Source: Thermococcus sp. (GTDB taxonomy: Archaea; Methanobacteriota_B; Thermococci; Thermococcales; Thermococcaceae). Taken from it: DNA of 64,000 bases. The translations under genes and the position numbers were made by a program. Shown here piece by piece: positions 27,012 through 36,594 of the stretch. Below the pieces are notes generated by a model. That model worked only from the letters and a program-made list of their open reading frames with translations. It was not told the origin of the DNA and did no database searches. The stretch covers positions 1 to 64,000 of the forward strand of contig NZ_WANV01000038.1 in assembly GCF_015521605.1 (NCBI RefSeq), written 5' to 3'. Numbering within the stretch: the first letter of the stretch is position 1; each line of letters opens with the position of its first letter.

Positions 27012-27353
27012 TTATGCAAGACTGATCCTGAAGTCCTCATCGAGCGTCGCAAGCTTCTCACAGTTGTATTCCAGTGCCGTCGCGGGTATCCTGGCATCCG
27101 GGGGAAGGAGCGAATAATCATGAACCAGCGTGGCAATCATGAGCCAGTCCCTCGAATTAGAAACGAGGAGAATGTTTTTCACCTCAAGCAATGCGAAGAT
27201 CGTCGATATTACCTCGGAGGCGCGCTTCCTGAACTTCCCATCCCTTCTGAGAAGCTTCTTGACTCCCCATACTGAGGATACACCGTATTCTCTCTCGGCG
27301 AGCTTTCTAATCAGGACGTAGAAGAGCTCATTGAAGTGAGAAACCTCGAACTC
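27012..27353 (-). pseudogene. 5'-truncated PIN-domain (VapC-like) toxin remnant
   Basis: Reading the minus strand from 27353 gives 113 uninterrupted residues of a PIN domain: 'HFNELFYVLIRKLAEREYG' with the second acidic residue, 'KFRKRASEVISTIF', and the end 'DARIPATALEYNCEKLATLDEDF' with the DAxIxATA and LxTxDxDF motifs. A TAG precedes it and the first strand with the catalytic Asp (MxxxDTxxL) is missing. The 5' part has been replaced by plus-strand sequence of another remnant. This looks like a decayed toxin locus. Confidence 0.7.
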
Positions 27354-27440
27354 CTAGGCCTTTACTCCACCGTCGCTCTCTTCCTGAGAAACGGGAGATT
27401 TAAGAAAGCTGAAGAGTTCTTGAAAAAGCTATCCGGTTAG
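27276..27440 (+). pseudogene. C-terminal remnant of an unrecognised small protein
   Basis: The plus strand reads openly after a TGA at 27273-27275 to a TAG at 27438-27440: 'GYTVFSLGELSNQDVEELIEVRNLELLGLYSTVALFLRNG', then 'RFKKAEEFLKKLSG'. The composition is protein-like, but no start codon or Shine-Dalgarno is available. It overlaps the PIN remnant on the other strand and the rnhB end by four bases. It may be the tail of an antitoxin or a helical-repeat protein whose front was lost. The two remnants together account for the 470-base gap between the GT-C gene and rnhB. Confidence 0.45.
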
Positions 27441-28138
27441 GCTTTCCCCCTCAGGAACTCCTCCAGGCTCCTCTGTCCCTTCTTTTCCTTCGGCTTTCCC
27501 TCGGCCTTCAGCTTCTCCTCTATCTTCCTCAGCGTCTTCCAGCTCCTCCTCACTATTGGCGGGAACTCGCCGTGCTCGCGATAATAGCTCTCAAGAAACG
27601 CCCTCGTCCTCGGGTCGCTCGGGTATCCAGAGCCTATCTCGCCGTACTGTTCCTTCAGCCCATCTATCGCCCTGTCGCGGGTCACCTTGGCCAGGATTGA
27701 TGCGGCTGAGACGGGCACGAACTTGTCATCTGCCCTGTGCTCTGCTATTATCTCGGCCTCGAAGTCCAGCTTTGCCTTTATCTCTTCGCCGAAGCGGGCC
27801 TCTTTGACATCGGCCGCATCTATGTAAACGATGTCAGGTTTGACCTTGAGCGAGTTTAGAGCTTTAACGAAGTTCTCCACCTCGAACTCGTTGAGCGTTC
27901 CTCCGCGGGAGTCTATCTCCTTGGGCCATAATTCGAGAATTACATAATCGTCTAAAAGTGCAATTATCTCATCAAACAGCTTCTCTCTCCTTTTTGGGGT
28001 TAACCTTTTGGAGTCCTTAACGCCGAGCTCTTCGAGTTTAGGGATGTTGTCCTCATCAACAACGACCGCGGCTATAACCATCGGGCCAATTACCGGCCCT
28101 CTGCCTGCCTCATCAATTCCAGCGAGTTTTCTGCCCAA
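27437..28138 (-). CDS. rnhB: Ribonuclease HII
   Basis: The 233-residue enzyme has the RNase HII active-site pattern: 'AGIDEAGRGPVIGPMVIAAV' (DEAGRG), 'IVYIDAADV' and 'ADDKFVPVSAASILAKVTRD'. It cuts RNA in RNA-DNA hybrids and at single ribonucleotides in DNA. A GGAGGTGAAACC Shine-Dalgarno fixes the start at TTG 28138; the longer in-frame reading to 28165 lies inside the upstream permease gene. The C-terminal tail carries 'GQRSLEEFLRGKA', similar to a PIP-box (QxxLxxFL) for PCNA binding. Confidence 0.95.
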   Translation of the reverse strand: MGRKLAGIDEAGRGPVIGPMVIAAVVVDEDNIPKLEELGVKDSKRLTPKRREKLFDEIIALLDDYVILELWPKEIDSRGGTLNEFEVENFVKALNSLKVKPDIVYIDAADVKEARFGEEIKAKLDFEAEIIAEHRADDKFVPVSAASILAKVTRDRAIDGLKEQYGEIGSGYPSDPRTRAFLESYYREHGEFPPIVRRSWKTLRKIEEKLKAEGKPKEKKGQRSLEEFLRGKA

Positions 28139-28142
28139 GGTT

Positions 28143-28964
28143 TCACCTCCTGAAGAGCAGGACACCGTAGATGACGCCCAGCATTATCGTTGCCAGACCG
28201 CTCGGCGGTATGTCTGTGAAGTAGGCGAGCACCACCGATGAGAGCTGTACCGCGAGGGTCAGCAGGAGGCTAACGGCAAGGACCTTCCTCACGTCCGAAC
28301 TCACCATCAGCGCTATTGCACCGGGAAGGACGGCCACAACCTGCAGAGTAATCAGCCCGACGGTCTGCACTATCAATGCCCCGATTGCACCGACGAGGAC
28401 GTAGAGGATAGTCAAATAGGCCCTCGCGTTGCCCCCGTAGCTCTCCACTCCCTCCGGGTCGAAGCTGAGATAGAGAAAGTCCCTGTACAGAAAGAGCATG
28501 GTGAAGAAAAGTAGTGCGCCGCCGAGGACGAGCGCCGTGAGGTCGTTGAGGGTTATCAGGAATATTTCGCCCGTGAGGTACGAGACTATGCTCTGGCTGA
28601 GGGGGAAGTACGGCCTGTCCGCCATGACCTTGTACAGAACGCCGAAGCCGAGAACGGTTAATCCAGCCACGAAACTGGCAACGATCCCCACCGCCGAGTC
28701 CGGAGAGAATCCGGCCTTTTCAAGCTGGGCTATGATGAGAACTACGGTGACCGTCACGGCCAGGGCTGTGAGCATGACAAGTGAGAGGTTCTCGAAGAGC
28801 AGTCCGAGGATCATCCCCAGAACCGCCCCGAAGAGAAGCGCGTGGAAGAGGGCGTGGGTGAGAAAGGCCAGTCCCTTTGCGTTGATCAGTGGACTGAGCA
28901 TCCCAAGGAGAACGCTGACCATGATGCTCGCAAGTACGGCGCGCAGGAGGTATTCCGGAATCAC
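28143..28964 (-). CDS. znuB: Metal ABC transporter permease, ZnuB-like
   Basis: A 273-residue membrane protein with about eight helices and the ABC-3 family pattern: 'PEYLLRAVLASIMVSVLLGMLSPLINAKGLAFLTHALFHALLFGAVLG', 'VYRD..' type cytoplasmic loop ('FLYRDFLYLSFDPEGVESYG') and 'VGLITLQVVAVLPGAIALM'. These permeases carry Zn, Mn or Fe. It overlaps the ATPase gene by four bases. No substrate-binding protein gene lies next to the pair, so either it is elsewhere or the metal remains undecided. Confidence 0.88.
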   Translation of the reverse strand: MIPEYLLRAVLASIMVSVLLGMLSPLINAKGLAFLTHALFHALLFGAVLGMILGLLFENLSLVMLTALAVTVTVVLIIAQLEKAGFSPDSAVGIVASFVAGLTVLGFGVLYKVMADRPYFPLSQSIVSYLTGEIFLITLNDLTALVLGGALLFFTMLFLYRDFLYLSFDPEGVESYGGNARAYLTILYVLVGAIGALIVQTVGLITLQVVAVLPGAIALMVSSDVRKVLAVSLLLTLAVQLSSVVLAYFTDIPPSGLATIMLGVIYGVLLFRR

Positions 28965-29755
28965 AGGGCTCCACCCCCATGGTCGTGGAGGTGTGCGTCG
29001 CCGGTTATGCAGAAGAGTCTGCCCTCGACCGGCACCACCCTGGCCAGTGGGCCGTAGACAGATTTGATAATGCTGTCCCGGATGACGTCTTCGGGCCTTC
29101 CGAAGGCGACGAGACGCCTGCTGAGGAGCATTACCCTGTCTCCAACCTCAAGGAGGGGGTTTATATCGTGGGTGGTGATTATCATCGTTATGCCCCTCTC
29201 GTGCTTTATCCTCTCAAGAACGTTTGCAACCTCTACCCTCGCGCTTGGGTCGAGGGCCGAAAGGGGTTCATCGAGGAGGAGAAGCTTCGGGTCGCTTATG
29301 AGTGCTCTCGCGAGAAGAACCCTCTGCTTCTGCCCTCCGCTCAGCTCGCGGAAGAGCCTGTTCTCAAGGCCGGACAGCCCGACAAAGCCGAGAACCTCCA
29401 CCGCTTTCTCCATAACCTCGCGGGGTATTTTAAAGTGCGCGAAGCCCCTCCTGTAGATGCTCCCCATCGCGACTACCTCTAAAGCCGTTAGCGGAACCTT
29501 CTCGTTGAGGCTGTGGCTCTGGGGGACGTAGCCTATCATGTCCCTCGCATCGCACGGGGGCCTGCCAAAGACCCGGAGCTCCCCGGAGTACTCCCTGTGG
29601 AAGCAGGCTATGGTCTTGAGGAGGGTGGTCTTTCCGGCACCGTTCGGCCCGAGGAGGAGCAGCGTCTCGCCCTCTTCAAGCAGGAAGTCAACCCCCTCAA
29701 CTGCGGGCTTGCCGTCGTAGGTTATCGTGAGGTTCTCGGCGATTACCGCTGCCAT
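28961..29755 (-). CDS. znuC: Metal ABC transporter ATPase, ZnuC-like
   Basis: A 264-residue ABC ATPase: Walker A 'LLGPNGAGKTTLLK', Q-loop 'GYVPQSHSLNEKVPL', signature 'ELSGGQKQRVLLARAL' and Walker B 'LLLLDEPLSALDPSA'. The Q-loop sequence matches the ABC-3 metal group. The C-terminus has histidines ('GDAHLHDHGGGAL') that could sense or bind metal. The ATG at 29755 is preferred to 29761. First gene of a transporter unit that continues into rnhB. Confidence 0.9.
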   Translation of the reverse strand: MAAVIAENLTITYDGKPAVEGVDFLLEEGETLLLLGPNGAGKTTLLKTIACFHREYSGELRVFGRPPCDARDMIGYVPQSHSLNEKVPLTALEVVAMGSIYRRGFAHFKIPREVMEKAVEVLGFVGLSGLENRLFRELSGGQKQRVLLARALISDPKLLLLDEPLSALDPSARVEVANVLERIKHERGITMIITTHDINPLLEVGDRVMLLSRRLVAFGRPEDVIRDSIIKSVYGPLARVVPVEGRLFCITGDAHLHDHGGGAL

Positions 29756-29827
29756 AAACATCTCCGGACTTCAGATTGAACCGCGCGCTTTTAAACCTTC
29801 ATGTGTTATTTGTGAAGGGGATAAGGG

Positions 29828-30130
29828 ATGGAGTCCATATCGAGGTGGTCCCGGTTTACAAGGCTTGCATTCCTTGCCGGCCTCGTGGGGGTAGTGGTCG
29901 GCATTCTCAGCCGCGATTCCCGGGGAACTGTGCTGATGGCCTTTGTCACAGTGTCGATCGTGCCGGAGAACGTTCTCTCCAGAACCGAGGTGCTGATTAA
30001 GTACTTGGCCGTGGGAGTCTTGGCAATCCTGGTGTGGTACGTTTCCCCGGGCCGGTTGCGCTGGGCGTTTCTGATACTCGGTGCTGCCCTAATCGGTTAT
30101 TCCATCAGGAACTTTGTGCAAAAATTTTAA
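29828..30130 (+). CDS. Small membrane protein, four predicted helices
   Basis: A 100-residue protein with hydrophobic segments at about 11-27, 33-45, 57-70 and 78-95 and basic loops ('MESISRWSRFTR', 'SPGRLRW', 'RNFVQKF'). A GGGGATAAGGG run lies before the ATG. No family is recognised. It is divergent from the metal transporter and followed, after a separate promoter, by the aIF1A operon. Confidence 0.65.
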   Translation: MESISRWSRFTRLAFLAGLVGVVVGILSRDSRGTVLMAFVTVSIVPENVLSRTEVLIKYLAVGVLAILVWYVSPGRLRWAFLILGAALIGYSIRNFVQKF

Positions 30131-30215
30131 AAGCACAGACCTGTACTCCCATTAGAAAATTTTTGCAAGGCTCAAGTTTATAAGGGCTCGAACCTACTCG
30201 CTGGAGGTGATGCTC

Positions 30216-30581
30216 ATGGCGTACCATAAGGGTGGAAGAGGAGGAAAGAAAAAGAACAGGCAGGTTCAGGGTGATGAGGTTATCCGCGTCCCCCTGCCAA
30301 AGGAAGGACAGCTCTTTGGGGTGATAGAGCAGGCCCTGGGCTCCGGCTGGATGGACGTCCGCTGCGAGGACGGAAAAATCAGGAGATGCAGGATCCCGGG
30401 CAAACTGAAGAGGCGCATGTGGATGCGCGTTGGCGACGTCGTCATAGTCCAGCCTTGGCCAGTTCAGACTGACGAGAGAGGCGACATAGTGTACCGCTAC
30501 ACCAGAACCCAGGTTGACTGGCTCCTGAGGAGGGGCAAGATAAGCCAGGACTTCCTCACCGGCGGCGAGATGCTCTTCTGA
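30216..30581 (+). CDS. eif1A: Translation initiation factor aIF1A
   Basis: A 121-residue S1/OB-fold protein: basic N-terminus '[16 protein letters not shown]', '[30 protein letters not shown]', '[26 protein letters not shown]'. It binds the A site of the small subunit during initiation. The ATG at 30216 follows GGAGGTGAT; a TATA box (TTTATAAG) lies at 30177-30184. First gene of a long operon reaching to 37352. Confidence 0.97.
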   Translation: MAYHKGGRGGKKKNRQVQGDEVIRVPLPKEGQLFGVIEQALGSGWMDVRCEDGKIRRCRIPGKLKRRMWMRVGDVVIVQPWPVQTDERGDIVYRYTRTQVDWLLRRGKISQDFLTGGEMLF

Positions 30582-30602
30582 GCATGGCTCTGCGTGATAG
30601 CG

Positions 30603-31376
30603 ATGCGCGAGGACATCATCGAGCGAGAGATCGAGGACATGCTCGGCCTCAGGGAGAGGCGCGAAAAGGACAGTGAGCTCTATAAAATAGCCAACGAGGT
30701 CTTCGACAGAACTACCAAAGAAACCCTGGCGTATCTGCACCGGAGGGGAAAAGTCGAGGCGCTTTACGGTGTGATCAGCACGGGGAAAGAAGCGAACGTC
30801 TTTGCCGGAATCGACAGCGAGGGCAAGAGGGTGGCGGTGAAGATATACAGGACATACACCACCGAGTTCAGGCGCATATGGGAGTACCTCGCCGCTGATC
30901 CGAGGGTGGGATACCTCCCCAAGGACATGAGAAAGCTCGTCTTTGTCTGGACGCGGAGGGAGTTTAAGAACCTCCAGCGGGCGATAAAGTACGCGGTTCG
31001 CGTTCCCGAGCCCGTGATCTTCCGCAACAACGTCCTTGTGATGGAGTTCATAGGTGACGAGCTGCCCGCTCCAAGGCTCAAGGACATAGAGCGCGAGCTT
31101 GAGCCCAGAGATTTCGAGGAGCTCTACGACTTCACAATGCGGGTCATCGAGAGGCTCTGGAAGAGGGGTGATATGGTTCACGGAGACCTGAGCGAGTACA
31201 ACATACTGCTCCACGACGGGCCGGTGGTCATAGACTGGTCCCAGGCGACCGTTAAGAGGAACAGGATGAGCGTCGAGTTGCTGAAGAGGGATTTGAGGAA
31301 CGTCATCAATTACTTCGGTAGGAAAGGCGTCGATGTTGATGATTTCGATGATAAGTTCCGTGAGCTGATAGAGTGA
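30603..31376 (+). CDS. rio1: RIO1-type atypical serine kinase
   Basis: A 257-residue kinase with a helical N-terminus, 'VISTGKEANVFAG' (STGKEA loop), 'RVAVKIYR' (catalytic Lys), 'VLVMEFIGD' hinge, 'DMVHGDLSEYNILLHDG' catalytic loop and 'VVIDWSQATV' metal-binding loop. RIO1 acts in late maturation of the small ribosomal subunit. The ATG at 30603 is preceded by GTGATA; an earlier GTG three codons up is possible. It fits the neighbours aIF1A and Dim2. Confidence 0.95.
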   Translation: MREDIIEREIEDMLGLRERREKDSELYKIANEVFDRTTKETLAYLHRRGKVEALYGVISTGKEANVFAGIDSEGKRVAVKIYRTYTTEFRRIWEYLAADPRVGYLPKDMRKLVFVWTRREFKNLQRAIKYAVRVPEPVIFRNNVLVMEFIGDELPAPRLKDIERELEPRDFEELYDFTMRVIERLWKRGDMVHGDLSEYNILLHDGPVVIDWSQATVKRNRMSVELLKRDLRNVINYFGRKGVDVDDFDDKFRELIE

Positions 31377-31386
31377 GGGTGAGAGT

Positions 31387-32085
31387 ATGGACGAGTTTGA
31401 GAGACTCCTTAAGAAGTACGAGCGCGTTGACAAGGACGGCAGACCCATCAGGGAAACTCCGGAGGAGGAGATAACCTACGCGGCCTTGGGAGAGCAGGAG
31501 GAGTTCGTGAGGATCCCCCGCGACAGGGTGGCGGTTGTCATAGGGAAGAAGGGACAGACCAAGAAGGAGATAGAGAGGAGAACGAAGACCAAGATAGAGA
31601 TCGACAGCGAGACCGGTGAGGTGTTCATAACCGCCACGAAAGAGACCGACGACCCCCTGGCGGTGTGGAAGGCACGCGATGTTGTCATAGCCATCGGGAG
31701 GGGCTTCTCGCCGGAGAGGGCGTTCAGGCTCTTCAACGAGGGTGAAGTCCTTGAGGTGGTCAACCTTACCGACATAGTCATTGGCAATGACAAGAATGCC
31801 CTTCCGCGCGTCAGGGGAAGGATAATCGGGAGGAAAGGCAGAACGAGGGAGATAATCGAAGAGATGAGCGGGGCGGATGTGAGCGTTTACGGTAAGACGG
31901 TAGCCATAATCGGCAACCCAATTCAGGTTGAGGTTGCCAAAACCGCCATAGAAAAGCTCGCCAAGGGCTCTCCACACGGTGTCGTTTACAAATACCTGGA
32001 GCGCAGGAAGAAGGACCTTGAACTGGAAAGCATAAGCTATTACGAGGCCCTTGGCGGCGAACTGGAGAAAAACGGGGAGGAGTGA
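31387..32085 (+). CDS. KH-domain ribosome biogenesis protein, Dim2/Pno1-like
   Basis: A 232-residue protein with two KH domains: 'EFVRIPRDRVAVVIGKKGQTKKEIERRTKTKIEID' with the GKKG loop, and 'LPRVRGRIIGRKGRTREIIEEMSGADVSVYG' with GRKG. This matches archaeal Dim2p, which binds the 3' end of 16S rRNA and interacts with initiation factor aIF2alpha. It lies ten bases after rio1. The operon order aIF1A-RIO1-Dim2 groups small-subunit maturation and initiation. Confidence 0.92.
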   Translation: MDEFERLLKKYERVDKDGRPIRETPEEEITYAALGEQEEFVRIPRDRVAVVIGKKGQTKKEIERRTKTKIEIDSETGEVFITATKETDDPLAVWKARDVVIAIGRGFSPERAFRLFNEGEVLEVVNLTDIVIGNDKNALPRVRGRIIGRKGRTREIIEEMSGADVSVYGKTVAIIGNPIQVEVAKTAIEKLAKGSPHGVVYKYLERRKKDLELESISYYEALGGELEKNGEE

Positions 32086-32087
32086 AA

Positions 32088-33782
32088 ATGGCTGAAGCAA
32101 GTCAGCTGTTTAAGGAGTTCAAGATTCAGAGTGTCAGCGAGTTCTTCAGACGGAACGCGGCCATGCTTGGCTACACCGGCAAGATACGCTCCCTCACCAC
32201 GGTCGTCCATGAGGCGGTGACCAACTCCCTCGACGCCTGTGAGGAGGCCGGAATTCCCCCCTACATCCGCGTCGAGATAGAGGAGCTCGGGAGGGAGCAC
32301 TATAAAGTTATAGTCGAGGACAACGGCCCGGGAATCCCGGAGAAGTACATAACCCACGTCTTCGGCAAGATGCTGGCAGGAACCAAGGCGCACAGGAACA
32401 TACAGAGCCGCGGCCAGCAGGGTATAGGTATAAGCGGTGCCGTCATGTTCGCACAGATAACGAGCGGAAAGGCTACTCGCGTCATAACCTCCACCGGCGG
32501 CGATAAAACCATTGAGGCCTGGGTTAAGATCGACGTTGACAAAAACGAGGGTAAAATAGTCAAAAAAGAGAAGCACCCAAACCCCAAGGGCTGGCGCGGC
32601 ACCAGGATAGAACTCGAGGTGAAGAACGTCCGCTACATACGCTCGAAGCAGGGCGTTTACTGGTACCTCAAGCTGACCGCCATAGCTAACCCCCACGCCC
32701 ACATCGAGCTCATAGAGCCGGACGGAAAGCTCATAGTCTTCCCGAGGTCGAGCGACTACATTCCGGAGCCGCCGGTTGAGATGAAGCCCCACCCGCGCGG
32801 CGTCCTCACCGACGACGTCTACCGGATGGCCAAGAAGACCCGGAGGAACACCGTGAAGCGCTTCCTCATCGGTGAGTTCTCAAGGATAAGCGACAAGAAG
32901 GTCGATGAGCTCATTGAGTACATAGCGGCTCTGAGGCTCATAAAGACTGAGGAGGACAAGAACGTCCAGGAGCAGCTCTACGAGAGGCTCATGAAGGGTG
33001 AGGTCAAGGCCGTTCTCCGCTCCTTCAGGGGATACACGAAGGTGGTCAAGCAGGTGGCAAAGCTCATGGAGAAGCCGCCGGAAAAGCTCACCTGGCACGA
33101 GGCGGAGGAGATAGTCGAGGCCTTCAAGTACATGAAGTTCCTAGCCCCGCCGACCCACGGTCTCAGGCCCATCGGCGAGGAAAACATCGAGAAGGGCCTG
33201 AAGGGTATCCTCAAGCCGGAGTTCGTCACCGCTGTAACGAGGTCACCCAAGGTTTATTCAGGAGGTATCCCATTCCAGGTCGAGGTTGGCCTCGCCTACG
33301 GTGGTGAAATTCCTGCCGGCTTCGAGCTTTTGAGGTACGCCAACCGCGTTCCGCTACTCTTTGATGCTGGCTCGTGTGTGACGACCCTCGCGGCGCGCTC
33401 GATAGACTGGAGGCGCTACAAGGTCGACGACCTGGAGAGGGCACCGGTGGTTCTCATGATAAACGTCATCAGCGTCCACGTCCCGTACACCGGTACTGGA
33501 AAGCAGAGCATAGCCAACGTCGAGGAGATCCAGAACGAGATAAGGCTGGCAATAATGGATGCCGCCAGAAGGCTCCAGACGTATCTCAGCGGCAAGCACA
33601 GGAAGCTCTACCAGGTCAAGAGGAAGAAGACCTTTGAGAAGTACGTGCCCGAGATAGCGAGAGCCCTGAGCATCCTGACGGGAGAGGAGGAGGACGCCGT
33701 TAAAAGCTACTTCCTGACTTTCATAGAGAGCCGCTTTGCATCCAAAGAGGGTGAGCTTAAAGAGGTGAGCGAGAATGCCTAA
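32088..33782 (+). CDS. top6B: DNA topoisomerase VI subunit B
   Basis: The 564-residue ATPase subunit has the GHKL pattern: '[19 protein letters not shown]' (N box), '[13 protein letters not shown]' (G1) and '[21 protein letters not shown]' (G2), then the H2TH and transducer domains. With Top6A it passes one DNA duplex through another and relaxes both supercoil signs. The ATG at 32088 is two codons after an in-frame GTG and follows GGAGGAGTG. It overlaps top6A by eight bases. Confidence 0.97.
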   Translation: MAEASQLFKEFKIQSVSEFFRRNAAMLGYTGKIRSLTTVVHEAVTNSLDACEEAGIPPYIRVEIEELGREHYKVIVEDNGPGIPEKYITHVFGKMLAGTKAHRNIQSRGQQGIGISGAVMFAQITSGKATRVITSTGGDKTIEAWVKIDVDKNEGKIVKKEKHPNPKGWRGTRIELEVKNVRYIRSKQGVYWYLKLTAIANPHAHIELIEPDGKLIVFPRSSDYIPEPPVEMKPHPRGVLTDDVYRMAKKTRRNTVKRFLIGEFSRISDKKVDELIEYIAALRLIKTEEDKNVQEQLYERLMKGEVKAVLRSFRGYTKVVKQVAKLMEKPPEKLTWHEAEEIVEAFKYMKFLAPPTHGLRPIGEENIEKGLKGILKPEFVTAVTRSPKVYSGGIPFQVEVGLAYGGEIPAGFELLRYANRVPLLFDAGSCVTTLAARSIDWRRYKVDDLERAPVVLMINVISVHVPYTGTGKQSIANVEEIQNEIRLAIMDAARRLQTYLSGKHRKLYQVKRKKTFEKYVPEIARALSILTGEEEDAVKSYFLTFIESRFASKEGELKEVSENA

Positions 33783-34935
33783 ATCCAAAGCCGTCAAACG
33801 AGAGAAGCCCAGGGAGCGCTTTTCCTACGACCCAACGAGGGTGCTCACCAAGCTTGAGGAGTACGGAAGGAGGGTCCTTGAGGACATAAAGGCCGGGAAG
33901 AACCCCTACTTCGACATCCCTATGCGCGGACTGAACAACGTCTACTTCGACGAGAAGAGGCGCGTCATCAGGATGGGCGACAAGCTCTCCAGGAGGTACT
34001 TCCTCAACGTGGCCCACGCCAGAAAGTTCATGCAGACGCTCCTCATAATGGCCTACGTTAAAAGGCTGGTAAGCGAGGGCAAGCACGCGAGCCTTCGTGA
34101 AGCCTACTACGCCAACAAGCACACCATCCCCGGGACGAAGGAGAACACCTTCGAGGACCAGCGCGAGAGCGACCCCATAATCGAGGATCTGGAGAGGATG
34201 CTCGGCGTTCTGCGTGAGGAGATGCACCTCACCGCCGACAGGCGCGGCTACATCTACGGCGACATAGTCATACGCGACGGCGAGGACGAGTTCAATACTT
34301 CAAAGCTCGGTATGGGCGGCTGGGCCGTCCCCGGAACCGTCGAGCACCTCCAGTTCGTTGAGGTCAACGTCGACTACGCCCTCGTCGTCGAGACTGCCGC
34401 TATGGCCGACCGTCTGATAGAGGAAAAGTTCCCGAAGAAGGAGAACGCCCTCATCATAGCAACGCAGGGACAGGCCTCGCGCGGCGTTAGGAGGCTCATC
34501 CACAGGCTCCACTATGAGGAGGGGCTGCCGATTATAGTCTTCACCGACGGAGACCCCTACGGTTGGTACATATACTCCACAATAAAGCAGGGCTCCATCA
34601 ACCTTGCCTACCTGAGCGACAAGCTGGCAACGCCCGAGGCGAAGTTCGTGGGAATGACAATGGACGACATAAAGCGCTACGGCCTTGAGAACGTCACTGA
34701 AAAGCTTAAGGGCATTCCCCCGAACAAGAAGGGCGGCCCAACCGGCGACTACAAGCGTATCCTGGAGGAGATGGAGTACCCGTGGTTCCAGAACAGGGAG
34801 TGGCAGAGACAGCTCAAGATGGCCGTTAAGATGGGAGTCAGGATAGAGCAGCAGGCCTTAGCGAATAAGAGCCTTGAGTTCGTGGCGAAGAGGTACCTGC
34901 CTGAAAAGATAAACAACGGTGAGCTCCTGCCATGA
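33775..34935 (+). CDS. top6A: DNA topoisomerase VI subunit A
   Basis: The 386-residue DNA-cutting subunit. The catalytic tyrosine lies in '[10 protein letters not shown]' (Y111 or Y112), and the TOPRIM metal residues are in '[13 protein letters not shown]' and '[14 protein letters not shown]'. It is the archaeal relative of Spo11. The gene is coupled to top6B in front and to the next gene by a four-base overlap. Confidence 0.97.
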   Translation: MPKSKAVKREKPRERFSYDPTRVLTKLEEYGRRVLEDIKAGKNPYFDIPMRGLNNVYFDEKRRVIRMGDKLSRRYFLNVAHARKFMQTLLIMAYVKRLVSEGKHASLREAYYANKHTIPGTKENTFEDQRESDPIIEDLERMLGVLREEMHLTADRRGYIYGDIVIRDGEDEFNTSKLGMGGWAVPGTVEHLQFVEVNVDYALVVETAAMADRLIEEKFPKKENALIIATQGQASRGVRRLIHRLHYEEGLPIIVFTDGDPYGWYIYSTIKQGSINLAYLSDKLATPEAKFVGMTMDDIKRYGLENVTEKLKGIPPNKKGGPTGDYKRILEEMEYPWFQNREWQRQLKMAVKMGVRIEQQALANKSLEFVAKRYLPEKINNGELLP

Positions 34936-36179
34936 CGACGACGGAGGAACTCGTCGCGCAGGTGAACAAGATACTGGACGACATCGGGATAGACATGGAC
35001 GGGTTATTTGAGACTTTCGACGTCCCGTCCATTTCTTATCGCCTTAAAGAAAACCTCTCCCTCCTCCAGGAGCTTGAGGACGACCTTTCGAGGAGGGTTG
35101 GTGAGACCACCCCTTCCGTCAGGGGCGTGAGCAAGCGCGACCGCGATCCCCACATCCAGTGGATTTATAAGAAAAAGCGCAACAGGGTTCTTGCCCTCGA
35201 AAGGCTCCGCGCGGCAATAACCGCCCACAAGATGGCCCTTGCCCTCATCTCCGCCAACTACACCTTCTTCCTCGGAAAGAAACCTGTGACCCTCAAAGAG
35301 CTCACGAGGGAAAACGTTGAGGACGTCGATGCCGTTCCGAGAAACGTTGGACTCGGCAGGATAGAGATTCTACCACACCTGGCCTACTCCGGCGACGTCC
35401 TGAGGCTTCTCGCCAGGGAAAGCATAGCGGTCAGGGAGTCGTTCAAGTTCATAAAAGGCAAGCTCCGCGAGAAAGGGACGGTAAGGACGCGCGGGCTCAG
35501 GATAGAGGTCGAGTACTGGGAGAACAACAGGCTCAAAAAGGCGAGGCTCGACCTCCCTGCGGACGCCGACATAGAGGGGGAGCTGAGAAAACGCTACGGA
35601 AGGCGCTTCCGCTGGCGCGTTCTCAGCTTCGTCAAGACGAAAGGGGTGCTCATAAACAACCACTACACAGTTGACAATCTCTCCCTAGCCTACTCCGTCC
35701 TCGACCCGGAGGCAGGTGCCGAAAAACTCGGCCTCGACCTCTTCCGCTACTACTTCCTGACCTCCGAGAATGAGAGGGAAACCCTCGGCCTTTATCCCAA
35801 CATAAAGCTCTGCATAGACTGCCACTACTCGATATTTGACCTTCCCTTCCGGAACGAGCCGGGCTTCAGAACCGGCCACGGCAGTATGCTCATCATAAGG
35901 AAGTGCGAGATGGAGAATGCCCTCGTTGGAAAAAGGAAGGACATAACCAACATCCCCAACTACCTGCTGGGTGCTGTTCTCCTCTATGGGATGAGTGAGT
36001 ACAGCGAGGACAGAGTTGCCGAGCTTCTCGGCGTTCCGAGAGACGAACTTGAGGAGGCCATCAGGAAGTTCGTGATTTCCGGCCTCCATAGAACCCTTTT
36101 TGCCAACACGAAGAAGTTTGAGAAGTTTCTGCCGAGGAGCGATAAGGCCAAACAGTTTTTGGCCCTCCTTCAGGGGTGA
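34932..36179 (+). CDS. DUF530-like archaeal protein
   Basis: A 415-residue protein I associate with the archaeal DUF530 family, though only from memory. Visible traits: a basic, helical N-terminal half ('[41 protein letters not shown]'), a central region with '[15 protein letters not shown]' where Cys-x2-Cys-His could bind zinc, and a C-terminal '[25 protein letters not shown]' HTH-like segment. Tight coupling to top6A suggests a DNA- or ribosome-related role. Confidence 0.7.
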   Translation: MTTTEELVAQVNKILDDIGIDMDGLFETFDVPSISYRLKENLSLLQELEDDLSRRVGETTPSVRGVSKRDRDPHIQWIYKKKRNRVLALERLRAAITAHKMALALISANYTFFLGKKPVTLKELTRENVEDVDAVPRNVGLGRIEILPHLAYSGDVLRLLARESIAVRESFKFIKGKLREKGTVRTRGLRIEVEYWENNRLKKARLDLPADADIEGELRKRYGRRFRWRVLSFVKTKGVLINNHYTVDNLSLAYSVLDPEAGAEKLGLDLFRYYFLTSENERETLGLYPNIKLCIDCHYSIFDLPFRNEPGFRTGHGSMLIIRKCEMENALVGKRKDITNIPNYLLGAVLLYGMSEYSEDRVAELLGVPRDELEEAIRKFVISGLHRTLFANTKKFEKFLPRSDKAKQFLALLQG

Positions 36180-36183
36180 GTCT

Positions 36184-36594
36184 ATGAGGGTGGAGGTTAA
36201 GGCCCGTAACAATTCCGAGCTCATAAGGAAGCTCAACGAAGTTCTGAGCGAGGAGGTTACGGAGGTCTACGTGAACCTCCGTCCGACGAAGGAGATACTC
36301 GTGAGAATTCTTGAGCGAGCCCCCAACGTCAGGCGCATAAGCTGTCCCCCGAGCCTCTACCCCAAGGTCTCCAAGAAAGCAATTAACGCCCTCGCGCAGA
36401 TGGGTATAGAGCTCGTCCCCGAGGGCTACCCCCGGGGAAGGCCCAGAAAATACGATGAGAAGACCATTAAGGAGGTTCAAAACCTCATAATGAACGGCGT
36501 TCCTCCAAAGGAGATAAGCGCCAGAATGGGCATCCCGCTCCGGACTGTTTACTACATGATCGAGCAGCTGGGTGTCCGGCAATGGAGAGAGTGA
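36184..36594 (+). CDS. DUF1699-like protein with C-terminal HTH
   Basis: A 136-residue protein. The N-terminal part ('MRVEVKARNNSELIRKLNEVLSEEVTEVYVNLRPTKE') is a small alpha/beta domain. The C-terminal 50 residues ('GRPRKYDEKTIKEVQNLIMNGVPPKEISARMGIPLRTVYYMIEQLG') form a resolvase-type helix-turn-helix with an AT-hook-like GRPRK just before it. It probably binds DNA. The ATG at 36184 lies two bases after the previous stop region; it overlaps the next gene by 13 bases. Confidence 0.75.
   Translation: MRVEVKARNNSELIRKLNEVLSEEVTEVYVNLRPTKEILVRILERAPNVRRISCPPSLYPKVSKKAINALAQMGIELVPEGYPRGRPRKYDEKTIKEVQNLIMNGVPPKEISARMGIPLRTVYYMIEQLGVRQWRE

Noticed and set aside
27130-27321. 63-codon plus-strand frame in the gap before rnhB
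   Set aside because: It lies opposite the PIN remnant and lacks protein character.
30105-31448. 447-codon minus-strand frame opposite aIF1A and RIO1
   Set aside because: Shadow of two certain plus-strand genes.
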